Notes: a model not told the origin generated them from the sequence alone. DNA of 64,000 nt from Hymenobacter sp. H14-R3 (GCF_030063445.1 NZ_JASITD010000021.1:1-64000), one strand, 5' to 3'; positions 1 to 9,252 are shown, counted from the stretch's first letter. Translations and numbers: made by a program.

Positions 1-124
1 TGGGCACGTGGACGGGCAAATGAGGGGACAACCGCGCCCAAAGCGTGTCCGAAATGCGAAATTCTTGAACTGTAGCCATACCCCTAAAATACAACTGATT
101 TTTCCCTATTCGGATAGCCTCTAA

Positions 125-712
125 GTGCTAGAAATACCAGTAGAAATGGAGGCTAAAGTCATTGCTGCAAATCTGTTACTGCTCGGCTATACCAAGCAAT
201 GGCTGGACTGCGGAATCTTAACAGTAGATGACCTCAGCAAGCAATGCGAGGTTTTTCAAACGGGCGAAGACCCCAACTTAGAACACTACCGCTACGGCAC
301 TTTCCGGCGGTACCTAACGGCCAATAAATCGCTTTCTGACAGGGGGTTAATCAACTACTTACGCCTCATATTAGCTGATGATGATAGTATGATGGCGGGG
401 GCCGCTGCCAGGGATTTGTTCAGCTTAACTACCCTGACTGATGGCCAATTCAAGTACGCCTGTGAAAAAATTGACACACTCGACGGAGAGTGGAAAACCA
501 GGTTACTCACTAGACAAAAGCTTCTGAGGCTGCTCAAGAAGGATGGTTTAAGCCCCAGCCTGTTCATTAAATGTTTGGATATTGGCGATAAAATAGTGCA
601 GGAATTTATTGTTGGATTGGCTGATAAGCAGCAGCTTACGGAACTCGCTGCAAATGGAATAACCAGGAAAGTGCGAAACCTGGCGGCTGCGCAAGTGAAA
701 CACACTGGTTAG
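125..712 (+). CDS. hypothetical protein, 195 aa, AT-richer than neighbours
   Basis: I do not recognise this protein. It starts at GTG 125; an in-frame ATG at 146 would make it 7 residues shorter. There is no signal peptide or membrane segment. The second half is rich in Leu, Lys and Arg, looks helical, and has short repeating units that resemble HEAT-like helices. The gene is visibly AT-richer than the genes that follow and uses codons such as TTA and ATA that they avoid, which suggests acquisition by transfer. No neighbour indicates a function. Confidence 0.6.
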   Translation: MLEIPVEMEAKVIAANLLLLGYTKQWLDCGILTVDDLSKQCEVFQTGEDPNLEHYRYGTFRRYLTANKSLSDRGLINYLRLILADDDSMMAGAAARDLFSLTTLTDGQFKYACEKIDTLDGEWKTRLLTRQKLLRLLKKDGLSPSLFIKCLDIGDKIVQEFIVGLADKQQLTELAANGITRKVRNLAAAQVKHTG

Positions 713-766
713 GTGGCTTTTCCCCATCATTGCCCGTTGTGGTGGGTTCTCTTGAGCCAATGACAG

Positions 767-868
767 GTGACTCAAAGTAGTATAGGTAACGTCACTGACC
801 AGCAAGCATTTGAAGAATTAGAAGAAGAAACCACTAACCAACCAGCTAAATATGTCATCGCTAAGTAA
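767..868 (+). CDS. possible small ORF (33 aa) overlapping the next gene
   Basis: A GTG-started frame ends at TAA 866-868, 17 nt inside the following gene in another frame. The product is acidic, with a Glu-rich centre (FEELEEETT). It could be a tiny gene coupled by overlap to the YiiX-like gene, the tail of a decayed gene, or chance. No homology is recognised. Confidence 0.2.
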   Translation: MTQSSIGNVTDQQAFEELEEETTNQPAKYVIAK

Positions 869-1535
869 GCTGATACTTATGCTCTTAGTAGCTGGCGCGG
901 CCGGCCTTCTCGCCTACCCGCGTCTCTCCACCAGGCTACACCGCTGGCAAACTACCCGCCTCGCTACGGCCGTCATCACTCCCCTAGCGGATACCCTGCA
1001 TGAAGGCGACCTCATTTTTCATACCTCGCAGTCGGCTCAGAGTCAAGCTATTCAATTAGCCACCCACTCGCCCTACAGCCACTGCGGGCTACTCTACAAA
1101 ACCAACGGCGAGTGGCAGGTTTTCGAGGCCGTGCAGCCGGTGAAGCTGACGCCGCTGAGCCGCTGGGTGGCGCGGGGGCAGGGCCAGCACTTCGTGGTGA
1201 AGCGGCTGCGCGACGCGGCCACAGTCCTCACGCCGGCCGCGTTGGCGCGGTTGCGGGCGGCGGGCCAGCCCATGCTAGGCCGCGACTACGACCTAGCCTT
1301 CAACTGGTCGGACAAGCAGATTTACTGCTCGGAATTGATTTGGAAGGTGTACGACCGGGGGCTGCACCGGCAGCTGGGGCAGCTGCAACAGCTGCGCGAT
1401 TTCGACCTAAATAACCCCGCTGTGCAGGCCAAATTGCATGAGCGCTATGGCAGGCAATTACCCTTAGATGAGCCGGTTATCTCGCCGGCCAGCGTGTTTG
1501 CCAGCGCGGAGCTGGTGACGGTACTTAGCCGCTAA
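852..1535 (+). CDS. YiiX-like permuted NlpC/P60 papain-fold hydrolase
   Basis: This is a 227-aa protein with an N-terminal membrane anchor or signal segment (residues 5-25, Leu/Ala-rich). The core is circularly permuted NlpC/P60: GDLIFHTSQS near residue 53, the catalytic His in YSHCGLLY near 78, and the nucleophile Cys in YCSELIWKVYD near 158. The His-before-Cys order is the mark of the YiiX/permuted group. Family members act as amidases or thioesterases on cell-wall or lipid substrates; the substrate here is unknown. The next gene starts 22 bp downstream, so the two are probably co-transcribed. Confidence 0.8.
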   Translation: MSSLSKLILMLLVAGAAGLLAYPRLSTRLHRWQTTRLATAVITPLADTLHEGDLIFHTSQSAQSQAIQLATHSPYSHCGLLYKTNGEWQVFEAVQPVKLTPLSRWVARGQGQHFVVKRLRDAATVLTPAALARLRAAGQPMLGRDYDLAFNWSDKQIYCSELIWKVYDRGLHRQLGQLQQLRDFDLNNPAVQAKLHERYGRQLPLDEPVISPASVFASAELVTVLSR

Positions 1536-1557
1536 AGCTACTCATGCTACAAATACC

Positions 1558-2373
1558 ATGATTGGAAGACTCGCTCCCTCCCTGCTGTTTTGCCTGAGTG
1601 CCTTGGGTACGGCTGCCCAAACCAGCCAGGCCTCATTTTCCTTACCGCCCGAAAGCGTGGCTTACCGGCGCATTCAGCTGACTGCAAGTAACTTACGGCT
1701 GACTGACAAGCTGAGCCAGTACGCTCAATATGATTTTAGCTCGCTTTGGCTGACAACTGCTAATGAGACGGTGATGGGCTTTATCGGTCCGGGCTATCAG
1801 CGCCTGCGCCTTAAAATTCTCACCGCGCAACGCGATAAAGCCGACCCCACCCGCTACCAGGTAACGGGTAAATCGCAGGTGCTGGGTTACGTAAGCGCCT
1901 TTAGCGGCGTGGTAGTGGTGCGGCAGGTGCGCGAGCTTCGGGTACTGGCCACCCGCACCGACGAAACCGTATCGCCGGCCCGGCAGGAAGGGATATTGCT
2001 GGCAGATTACGAACTGCGCGAAGATGCCTCCCAGCCAAAATCGGGCGTTTTCCGAGGGGTGCTGGAAACCAACTGGTACCTCGATAAGCAGGGCAAACTG
2101 GCGTATGACGACATCCGCATGATGAGTGACGGCTTCTGCAACAACCAGTTTGTGGGTACCTGGACGAGCTACACTACCAAAAAAACGCTGCGCTGCAACT
2201 GGGGCGATTACCGAATTCCTAATTCGGGCGATTTTGACAGGGGGGCGGGAGAATTTAGCCCCAATCCCAAGTATTACACCAACGGCTGGGACTACTTCGC
2301 GGCCCTTTACAGCGGCAATGAAGCGGCACGCGCACGGGCTGAGCTTAAAGAAAAGAAGGTTTGGTGGAAATAA
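1558..2373 (+). CDS. secreted hypothetical protein, 271 aa
   Basis: An N-terminal signal peptide (hydrophobic residues 7-20, probable cleavage after GTAA) precedes a beta-rich protein of no family I recognise. The C-terminal half carries a motif-like stretch, VGTWTSY, then CNWGDYRIP, and two Cys (about residues 194 and 213) that could form a periplasmic disulfide. It follows the YiiX-like hydrolase by 22 bp, so it may be its partner or an envelope protein expressed with it. This is inference from position only. Confidence 0.7.
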   Translation: MIGRLAPSLLFCLSALGTAAQTSQASFSLPPESVAYRRIQLTASNLRLTDKLSQYAQYDFSSLWLTTANETVMGFIGPGYQRLRLKILTAQRDKADPTRYQVTGKSQVLGYVSAFSGVVVVRQVRELRVLATRTDETVSPARQEGILLADYELREDASQPKSGVFRGVLETNWYLDKQGKLAYDDIRMMSDGFCNNQFVGTWTSYTTKKTLRCNWGDYRIPNSGDFDRGAGEFSPNPKYYTNGWDYFAALYSGNEAARARAELKEKKVWWK

Positions 2374-2535
2374 CCCCCACCCTACGGTAGCAACCCGATA
2401 GCGCATAGCCAAAGGAAGCCGCGCAGCTAACGCAGCCGCAAAAAGCCGCTGAAATGCGCGCGGCGGCGAACGCGACGCGGGCCGGCCGCCGTTAGGCACG
2501 CAGCTACCGCGACGGGGGCGCATCTTTGCGGGCGC

Positions 2536-4680
2536 GTGCTGGTTGGCGGGCTTTTTTCGTTTCTTGCTCCGCGCTGGTTGAAAGGCGCGTTTCTGCCCTT
2601 GCTTTCTACTGCCTATTCCCCCTGGTTTATCCTGCTTTGCCTGGCCGTGGGCGCGGGCTACACGGCACTGCTCTACTCGGCCCAGGGCCCGTGGAGCCGG
2701 GCCGTCAACTATACGCTGGCGGGGCTGCGCTTTGTGGTAGTGAGCTTTCTATGCTTCCTGCTGCTTTCGCCGTTTATCAAAACGACCACCACGCGCACCG
2801 AGGCCCCGACCATCGTGCTGGCCGTTGACAACTCGCAGTCCATCAGCCTATTCACACCTAAGCCGGCGCTGAGCCAACTCACGGTGGGCTTGCCCCAGTT
2901 GGCGGCTACCCTGCGCGAGAAAGGCTTTCGGGTTGAAACCCGCACGCTCACCAAGCCCAATACCGCGCCCGATTCGCTACGCTTCACGGCCAGCCGCACC
3001 GACCTCAGCCAGCTTCTCAGCGACAGCCGCGAGGCCAACGCCGAGCGCAACCTGGCCGGCGTGGTGCTCGTGAGCGACGGCCTCGTGAACCGGGGCCAAG
3101 AGCCGCAGTTTTCGGAATTTAACTTCCCCATTTTCAGCGTGGCGCTGGGCGATACCGTGGCCAAGCGCGACCTGCGCCTCACTGACCTGGTGTATAACCG
3201 GGTCGCGTTCAGCGGCAACAAGTTTCCGCTCGAAGCCGAAATCGGCTACGAGGGCTACGCCGGGGGCGCGGCCACCGTGGAGGTGCGCGAGGGCGGCCGG
3301 GTGCTGCAAAGCCGCCGGGTGGCGCTGCCCGCCGGCCGCCGCCGCGTCAAAACCACGTTTCAGCTCACCGCGCCCACGCCCGGCAAGCGCCGCTACGAGG
3401 TGCGCGTGCTGCCCCAGACCGGCGAGTTTACGGTGCTCAACAACGCCCGCACCGCGTTTGTGGAGGTGGTGAAAGGCAAGCTGCGCGTGCTGCTGGCCGG
3501 GGCCGCCCCCCACCCCGACCTAAAAGCGCTGCGGGCCGCCATTCTGGCCAATAATAACTTCGACCTCACGCTGGTGGTGGCCGGCGTGGGCGCGCCGCTG
3601 CCCGCCGGCGCGAGCTTCGACGTGGCGGTGCTGCACCAGCTGCCGGCCCGCGGCGGCCTGGGCCAGGAGCTGCTGGCGCGGGTGCGCGCCGCCAAGGTGC
3701 CGGTGCTCTACGTGCTGGGCGCGCAGTCTGACTACGCGGCTTATAACCAGCTAATTACGGGCCTGAACGTGCAGCCGCGCGGGGCCCAGACCGACGAGGT
3801 AACGCCGCTGCCCAACCCTGGCTTTGCGCGCCTGCCGCTCGATGAGGAAAGCCGGCGGCGCTTGGCGCAGTACCCGCCGGTGCCGGTGCCGTTTGGTGAT
3901 TTGCGGCTGGGCGGCGGGGCCGAGGCGGCGCTGTGGCAGCAGGTGGGCCGCCTGCCCACCCAAAAGCCGCTGCTGGTATTTGGCAGCGCGGCCGGCAGCG
4001 GCCCCCGCGCCGCCACGCTGCTGGCCGAAAACACCTGGCAGTGGCGCCTGGCCGAGGCCATCGCCCACGACAACCACCCCGAGGTGTACGACCGTCTCAT
4101 TGGCCGCACCTTGCAGCTGCTGACCCAAAACGCCAACAAGAAGCGCCTCGACGTGTACCCCACCCAGGATGCCTTTGGCACCCAGGACGATGTGACGCTG
4201 GGCACTGAGACGTATAACGCTGTGTTCGAGCGCATTTACGACCAGAAAATAATCCTCACGCTCACCGACTCGGCCAAGAAAGCCCGCACCGTTACCTTCG
4301 CCAACGCCCCCGATGGCTCGCCGCTGCACCTGGGGCCGCTGCCCGCCGGCCTCTACCGCTACCAGGCACGGGCCACCCTCGGCGGCCAGGCCCAGCAGAC
4401 CAGCGGCGAGCTGCTGGTGCAAAACCAGCCGCTCGAAGCCCAGGAATCCAAGGCCGACCACCGGCTGCTGGCCCAGCTCAGCCGCCGCAGCGGCGGCCGG
4501 CTCTACTACCCCGCGCACCTCGATAAGCTGGCCCAGGACATTGAGAAGGCTAATTTCAAGCCCCAGCTTTCCAGCGAAGAGGACTTGAAAGACCTGGTAA
4601 ACCTGAAGTGGCTATTCTTCGCGCTGCTGGCGCTGCTGACTGCCGAGTGGGCTACCCGCAAGTACCAGGGCGGCGTTTGA
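2536..4680 (+). CDS. von Willebrand factor A-like membrane protein, 714 aa
   Basis: Two N-terminal membrane helices (about residues 28-48 and 58-80) are followed by a VWA-like domain. Its metal-site motif DNSQS is near residue 96 and VVLVSDGLVNRG near 176. A long Ala/Gly/Arg-rich extracytoplasmic region follows, and the protein ends with one more helix (about 690-708). This is the layout of large Bacteroidota VWA proteins related to the Bat system; no ligand can be read from sequence. The start is uncertain: GTG 2536 gives the longest frame, but a promoter-like CATCTTTG at 2521-2528 lies almost on it, so TTG 2578 or 2599 may be used. Confidence 0.75.
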   Translation: MLVGGLFSFLAPRWLKGAFLPLLSTAYSPWFILLCLAVGAGYTALLYSAQGPWSRAVNYTLAGLRFVVVSFLCFLLLSPFIKTTTTRTEAPTIVLAVDNSQSISLFTPKPALSQLTVGLPQLAATLREKGFRVETRTLTKPNTAPDSLRFTASRTDLSQLLSDSREANAERNLAGVVLVSDGLVNRGQEPQFSEFNFPIFSVALGDTVAKRDLRLTDLVYNRVAFSGNKFPLEAEIGYEGYAGGAATVEVREGGRVLQSRRVALPAGRRRVKTTFQLTAPTPGKRRYEVRVLPQTGEFTVLNNARTAFVEVVKGKLRVLLAGAAPHPDLKALRAAILANNNFDLTLVVAGVGAPLPAGASFDVAVLHQLPARGGLGQELLARVRAAKVPVLYVLGAQSDYAAYNQLITGLNVQPRGAQTDEVTPLPNPGFARLPLDEESRRRLAQYPPVPVPFGDLRLGGGAEAALWQQVGRLPTQKPLLVFGSAAGSGPRAATLLAENTWQWRLAEAIAHDNHPEVYDRLIGRTLQLLTQNANKKRLDVYPTQDAFGTQDDVTLGTETYNAVFERIYDQKIILTLTDSAKKARTVTFANAPDGSPLHLGPLPAGLYRYQARATLGGQAQQTSGELLVQNQPLEAQESKADHRLLAQLSRRSGGRLYYPAHLDKLAQDIEKANFKPQLSSEEDLKDLVNLKWLFFALLALLTAEWATRKYQGGV

Positions 4681-4710
4681 GCCAGCTATCGGTTTACGAA
4701 TAACTCGTTC

Positions 4711-4833
4711 GTCATTGCGAGTGCAAAGCAGTGGAGCGGGGCAATCTTTCCTTGGTCGTTCGCTTCACTAGGTTAGCAACCCTGGCGTGAAGGAAAGATT
4801 GCCGCGCTCCACTGCTTTGCGTTCGCAAGGACA
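4711..4833. repeat. palindromic repeat family A, copy 1
   Basis: An intergenic palindrome with outer arms GTCATTGCGAG... and ...TTCGCAAGGAC and inner arms containing GCAGTGGAGCG and CGCTCCACTGC. The same outer arms recur at 9131 and 15681. It probably folds as a long hairpin in RNA and sits between the VWA gene and the rluE-like gene. Confidence 0.8.
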
Positions 4834-4883
4834 GACGGCTTATTTATAAACGATTAATACCCAAGCTAATAACAACTGAAAAT

Positions 4884-5543
4884 ATGCGCTACATCCTCCT
4901 CAACAAGCCGTTTGAAGTCCTCACCCAGTTCACCGACGAGCACGGGCGCGCTACGCTCAAAGACTTCGTGGCGGTGCCCAACGTGTACCCCGTGGGCCGG
5001 CTCGACTTCGATAGCGAGGGCCTGCTGCTGCTCACCGACGACAAGCAGCTGCAACATCGCCTCAGCGACCCGCGCTATAAAGTAGCCAAAACCTATTGGG
5101 CGCAGGTGGAGGGCGTGCCCACCGAGGCCATGCTCACGCAGCTGCGCGAGGGGGTGCAAATCAAGGAGGGTTTTACGCTGCCCGCGGCGGCGCGGCCCCT
5201 GCCCGAAGAAGCCAGCGAGGCGCTGTGGCCCCGCAACCCGCCCATCCGCTACCGGGCCAGCATTCCGACTAGTTGGCTGGAAATCAGCATCTCGCAGGGT
5301 ATGAACCGGCAAGTGCGCAAGATGTGCGCCGCCGTGGGCCTGCCCTGCCTGCGCCTGGTGCGCCAGGCCCTAGGCGACTTGTCGCTGCTCGACGTGGCCC
5401 CCGGCCAGTGGCGCGACCTCACGGCCGAAGAAGTTGTGGCCCTGCGCAACTTGGCCGGGGCCGGCGAGCGCCACCCGCGCCCGGCGCGGCCCGCCACCTC
5501 GGCCAGCACCTACCGGCCGGGCCCGCGCCGGCCGCGGGCGTAG
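4884..5543 (+). CDS. rluE: RluE-type rRNA pseudouridine synthase
   Basis: This is an RsuA/RluB/RluE-class enzyme, which isomerises a uridine in 23S rRNA (U2457 for RluE in E. coli). The protein starts directly with RYILLNKPFEVL, so the N-terminal S4 domain of RsuA and RluB is absent, as in RluE. The catalytic Asp lies in VGRLDFDSEGLLLLTDD (about residues 38-54), and GMNRQVRKMCAAVG (about 139-152) is the second family block. The C-terminal 30 residues form an Arg/Pro-rich tail, probably disordered and RNA-binding. It appears to be a single-gene unit, with a convergent gene downstream. Confidence 0.88.
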   Translation: MRYILLNKPFEVLTQFTDEHGRATLKDFVAVPNVYPVGRLDFDSEGLLLLTDDKQLQHRLSDPRYKVAKTYWAQVEGVPTEAMLTQLREGVQIKEGFTLPAAARPLPEEASEALWPRNPPIRYRASIPTSWLEISISQGMNRQVRKMCAAVGLPCLRLVRQALGDLSLLDVAPGQWRDLTAEEVVALRNLAGAGERHPRPARPATSASTYRPGPRRPRA

Positions 5544-5576
5544 CGGCTTATCCTGCTCAAAGCACGTTAGGGTACG

Positions 5577-5697
5577 TCCGCCGGGCCGCCGGTGAAGCTG
5601 GCCGACCGATTGTCGCGTGAATGAGGACGGCACTACTGGCTCAGGTGGCACCCGCGACAACCGGTCGGCCGGCTGCGCCAGCGGACCGGAGTCCGTG
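5577..5697. repeat. composite palindromic repeat family E, copy 1
   Basis: Two GC-rich hairpin ends in opposite orientation, GTCCGCCGGGCCGCC... and ...GGCTGCGCCAGCGGACC, flank a core. The inner borders GACCGATTGTCGCG and CGCGACAACCGGTC are complementary. The same design occurs at 60787-60939, and a solo end occurs at 46564-46598. Confidence 0.7.
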
Positions 5698-5724
5698 CCC
5701 TTTTACTTGGAAATCACCTAGTTG

Positions 5725-5859
5725 ATGAAGACCCACTTGCTACTGCTGCTGCTGGTGGCCGGCTCGCCGGCCGCCGCGCAGTCTACTACTCCCCTATCGG
5801 CCACGATAGGCACCGTCAGGCTGACTTTTGCCCTGAGCCTGGTGGGCCAGCCCAGATAG
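5725..5859 (+). pseudogene. 44-aa secreted peptide or truncated secreted-protein gene
   Basis: ATG 5725 opens a frame with a textbook signal peptide (MKTH, six Leu, AAAQ cleavage region near residue 19) followed by only 25 mature residues. The stop TAG at 5857-5859 lies inside the left arm of a 37-bp perfect palindrome. It may be a genuine small secreted peptide, or the front of a gene truncated when the palindrome arrived. I have no homology evidence for either. Confidence 0.35.
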
Positions 5860-5932
5860 AAGAGCGTGAAAAGAGAGTGCCCTGCTTCTTGTAGTGAAGC
5901 AGGGCACTCTCTTTTCACGCTCTTCTATCTGG
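5852..5932. terminator. 37-bp perfect palindrome at a convergent junction
   Basis: Arms 5852-5888 and 5896-5932 are perfectly complementary with a 7-nt loop. The element lies between rightward transcription and the leftward pump gene ending at 5949, so it probably terminates in both directions. The outer bases include the stop codon of the small ORF before it. Confidence 0.75.
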
Positions 5933-5948
5933 CAGCAACCATTTGCCG

Positions 5949-8900
5949 CTAGTGCGCCGCGAGCTCGCGGTTGGCGGGCAGGTCGTCGGTGTAGTGGGTG
6001 TGGGCGGCGCGGTAGGTGCGCTCGAAAATCAGCGGGAAGATGAACAGCGTGAGCACCGTACCCGTGAGCAGGCCGCCGATAACTACGATGGCCAGCGGCT
6101 TCGACGTTTCGGAGCCGATGCCGGTGCTGAGGGCCGCCGGCATGAGGCCGATGATGGCCATAAGGGCCGTCATCACCACGGGGCGCACCCGCGAAGCCAC
6201 GCCTTCGGCCAGGCTGCGGTCGAGGCTCATCTTATCTAACATGTTCTGTTTGAACACGCTAATGAGAATCACGCCGTTCTGAATGCAGATACCAAACAGG
6301 GCGATGAAGCCGATACCGGCCGAAATCGAGAAGTTGGTGTGCGTAATGAGCAGCATGGCAATGCCACCAATGAGGGCAAACGGCACGTTGAGCAATACCA
6401 GGCCGGCGTCCTTCAAATTACCAAATAAGATGAAGAGGATGAAGAAGATAAGCGCCAGCGAGATGGGCACCACCTGCGCCAGCCGCTGGCTGGCCCGGCG
6501 CTGGTTCTCGAAGTCGCCGGTCCACTTCATGGAGTAGCCTTTGGGCAGCACCACGGCCTTGTTCACCTTTTCCTGCGCTTCGGCGATGGCCGAGCCCAGG
6601 TCGCGGCCCCGCACCGAGAACTTCACGGCCGAGAAGCGGGTGTTGTCGTCGCGGTAAATGAGGCTGGGGCCGGTTACCTGCTTGATGTCGGCTATCTCGT
6701 TCAGCGGCACGGTTTTACCGCTTTGCGTGGGCACCATGAGGGCGGCAATTTGCGTCGGGGTCTCGCGGAACTGCGACTCGTAGCGCACCCGAATCGGGAA
6801 CTTACGCTCGCCCTCGTACATCTGGCTGGCCTGCTTGCCGCCCACCGCCATTTCGAGCACCGCGTTGGCGTCCGATTTACTCACGCCGTAGCTGGCCATG
6901 CGGCGCTCGTCGAGGTCGGCGTGCAGCTCGGGCTGGCCGATGTTGCGCAGCAAACCCAGGTCGTCGATGCCGTCTACTTTTTGCAGCACCTCGAACACCT
7001 GGCGGGCCTTACCCTCCATCAGCTTGAGGTCGGTGCCGTAGATTTTGACCGCGATACTGCCCTTCACACCCGAGGCGGCTTCCTCCACGTTGTCGGTAAT
7101 GGGCTGCGAAAAGTTGAAATCGACGCCCGGAAAGCGGTTCAGCTTCTCCTTCATCCGCGAAATGAGGTCTTCGCGGTAAGCCTTGGATTTCATCTTCTTC
7201 TGCACCTCGTCGGTGTGCTTGATTTGCACGAGGAACTCGTTGTTGTAGAAGCCCGTGGGGTCGGTGCCGTCGTTGGGGCGGCCGGTCTGGCTCACCACGT
7301 CGCTCACCTCCGGGAAGCCGATAAACACGCGCCGCATCTCGTTACAGAGCTTGTTGCTGGCGTCGAGCGAGATGCTCAGCGGCAGCTGCGCCCGCACGTA
7401 AATCGAGCCTTCGTTCAGCTCGGGCAGGAATTCGGTACCCAAAAACTGGTACATGCCCACGCCCACCGCCACCAACGCAGCGGCAAATACCAGGCTGGCC
7501 GTTTTGCGGGCATAGGTGAACACAAACACCTTGCGGGCCCCCTTATTGATGGCGCGCAGAAAGAAGTTTTCCTTCTCGCGCACGTTTTTGCGCAGCAAAA
7601 TGCTGGCCAGCACCGGCACCAGCGTCAGCGTAAAAATAAGCGCCCCCAGCAGGGCGAAGCCCAGCGTCCAGGCCAGTGGCGAGAACACCTTACCCTCTAC
7701 TTTCTCGAAGGAGAAAATGGGCAGCAACGCCGTGATAATGATGGCCTTAGCGAAGAAAATCGACTTGCCCATGTCGCGGCCGGTTTTCTTGATGATGCCC
7801 AGCTTGGCGAGCTTGTTGAAGCGCTCCATGCCCACCTCGTGGGCCTTGTGGTCGAGAGCCACAAATAGCCCTTCCACCATCACCACCGCCCCGTCGATGA
7901 TGATACCGAAGTCGATGGCACCCATGCTGAGCAGGTTGGCGCTCATACCCTTCAACCGCAGGCAGATGAAGGCAAACAGCAGCGCCAGCGGAATGATGAT
8001 GCTCACAATCAGCGTAGTACGCCAATCAGCCATGAACAGGAACACAATCACCGTCACGAAAATCATGCCCTCGGTGAGGTTATGGATTACCGTTTCGGTC
8101 GAGAAGTCGATGAGCTGCTGCCGGTCGTAGAACGTGCTGATTTTCACGTCGGGCGGCAATATCTTATCGTTCAGCAGCTCTACTTTGGCTTGCAGCAGCT
8201 TGATGACTTCCGACGGGTTTTCGCCCTTGCGCATCACCACGATGCCCTCCACCATGTCGTCGTTGAGGCCGCGGCCCACCTTGCCCAGGCGCGGCAGCGC
8301 CGACTCCATCACCTGCGCCACGTCCTTCACCAGGATGGGCGCGCCGTTCACGGTTTTCACCACCGTGTTGTTAATGTCCGAGATATTGTTGAGCAGGCCA
8401 ATGCCGCGCACTACAAAGTTCTGCTGGCCCTCGTTTATCACGTCGCCGCCCACGTTGATGTTCGAGCGCTGCACGGCCGTGTAAAGGTCGAGCGGCGTGA
8501 GGCCAAAATCCTGCAACTTGCTGGGGTCCACCGATATCTCGTAGGCTTTCACCTCGCCGCCGAAGCTATTCACGTCGGCCACGCCGGGCACGGCCTTCAG
8601 GTTGCGCTCAATTACCCAGTCCTGAATGGTCTTCAGCTCGCGGGTGCTCTTGGTTTTGCTGGCAATGGTGTAGCGGTAAATTTCGCCGGTGGGGCCGTAG
8701 GGCGGCTGCACCTCGGGGTTGGCCCCGTCGGGCAAATCAGCGCCGCTGAGCAGGTTATTTACCTGCACGCGGGCGTAGGCATCGTCCACGCCATCGTCGA
8801 AAATCACCTTCACCACCGACAGGCCAAAGAGCGTGGTCGAGCGCACGCTGGTTTTTTTCTGCACCGGGTTGAGCGCGATTTCGATGGGCGCGGTCACAAA

Positions 8901-9098
8901 CTTCTCAATCTCTTCGGCCGAGCGGCCGGGCCACTGCGTGATGATGGTAATTTCGGTGTTCGTCACGTCCGGAAACGCCTCGATGGGCGTGTTCCGGTAG
9001 CTTATCACCCCGGCAATAATCGCCGCCAGCGTGAGCAGGAAAATAAAGCCCCGGTTTTTCAGGGAAAAGGCAATAATGCCCTGGATGAATTTATTCAC
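5949..9098 (-). CDS. heavy-metal efflux RND pump, CusA/CzcA type
   Basis: An inner-membrane proton-driven pump of the HME-RND family, 1049 aa, the normal family length. It starts with the conserved cytoplasmic helix (FIQGIIAFSLKNR) and the TPIEAFPDVTN and QWPGRSAEEIE blocks. In the membrane half, FGIIIDGAVVMVEG (about residue 395) carries the proton-relay Asp and Glu typical of metal pumps. The start is GTG 9098. It is the last gene of the channel-adaptor-pump operon, downstream of the adaptor with a repeat between them. The exported metal (Cu/Ag or Co/Zn/Cd) cannot be settled by eye. Confidence 0.92.
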   Translation of the reverse strand: MNKFIQGIIAFSLKNRGFIFLLTLAAIIAGVISYRNTPIEAFPDVTNTEITIITQWPGRSAEEIEKFVTAPIEIALNPVQKKTSVRSTTLFGLSVVKVIFDDGVDDAYARVQVNNLLSGADLPDGANPEVQPPYGPTGEIYRYTIASKTKSTRELKTIQDWVIERNLKAVPGVADVNSFGGEVKAYEISVDPSKLQDFGLTPLDLYTAVQRSNINVGGDVINEGQQNFVVRGIGLLNNISDINNTVVKTVNGAPILVKDVAQVMESALPRLGKVGRGLNDDMVEGIVVMRKGENPSEVIKLLQAKVELLNDKILPPDVKISTFYDRQQLIDFSTETVIHNLTEGMIFVTVIVFLFMADWRTTLIVSIIIPLALLFAFICLRLKGMSANLLSMGAIDFGIIIDGAVVMVEGLFVALDHKAHEVGMERFNKLAKLGIIKKTGRDMGKSIFFAKAIIITALLPIFSFEKVEGKVFSPLAWTLGFALLGALIFTLTLVPVLASILLRKNVREKENFFLRAINKGARKVFVFTYARKTASLVFAAALVAVGVGMYQFLGTEFLPELNEGSIYVRAQLPLSISLDASNKLCNEMRRVFIGFPEVSDVVSQTGRPNDGTDPTGFYNNEFLVQIKHTDEVQKKMKSKAYREDLISRMKEKLNRFPGVDFNFSQPITDNVEEAASGVKGSIAVKIYGTDLKLMEGKARQVFEVLQKVDGIDDLGLLRNIGQPELHADLDERRMASYGVSKSDANAVLEMAVGGKQASQMYEGERKFPIRVRYESQFRETPTQIAALMVPTQSGKTVPLNEIADIKQVTGPSLIYRDDNTRFSAVKFSVRGRDLGSAIAEAQEKVNKAVVLPKGYSMKWTGDFENQRRASQRLAQVVPISLALIFFILFILFGNLKDAGLVLLNVPFALIGGIAMLLITHTNFSISAGIGFIALFGICIQNGVILISVFKQNMLDKMSLDRSLAEGVASRVRPVVMTALMAIIGLMPAALSTGIGSETSKPLAIVVIGGLLTGTVLTLFIFPLIFERTYRAAHTHYTDDLPANRELAAH

Positions 9099-9130
9099 TT
9101 TAAATAATTATGAGTTATTTTCAATCGACT

Positions 9131-9238
9131 GTCATTGCGAGCGCAACGCAGTGGAGCGCGGCAATCGCACCGGAACGGCACCCGCGTCAGTCGTTCTGGT
9201 GCGATTGCCGCGCTCCACTGCGTTGCGCTCGCAATGAC
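9131..9238. repeat. palindromic repeat family A, copy 2
   Basis: Nearly perfect inverted repeat: GTCATTGCGAGCGCAACGCA... pairs with ...GCGTTGCGCTCGCAATGAC, with inner arms GTGGAGCGCGGCAATCGCAC and its complement. It lies inside the efflux operon between the adaptor and pump genes, so it is transcribed and could shape relative expression or mRNA decay. Confidence 0.85.
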
Positions 9239-9252
9239 AAATGCCCACATAA

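Noticed and set aside
1..124. Frames open from the window start, ending at 75 (frame 1), 124 (frame 2) and 30 (frame 3)
   Set aside because: Two or more frames are open and none shows a recognisable family pattern. A short GTWTG word resembling the secreted orphan at 1558 is too short to support a remnant paralogue.
4711..4833. CRISPR-like reading of the repeated palindromes
   Set aside because: The copies are dispersed single palindromes kilobases apart, not regularly spaced arrays, and no cas genes are present.
6723..9107. Long plus-strand frames of 200-380 residues opposite the efflux pump
   Set aside because: They are His/Arg/Ala-rich antisense shadows of the GC-rich pump gene, without motifs.
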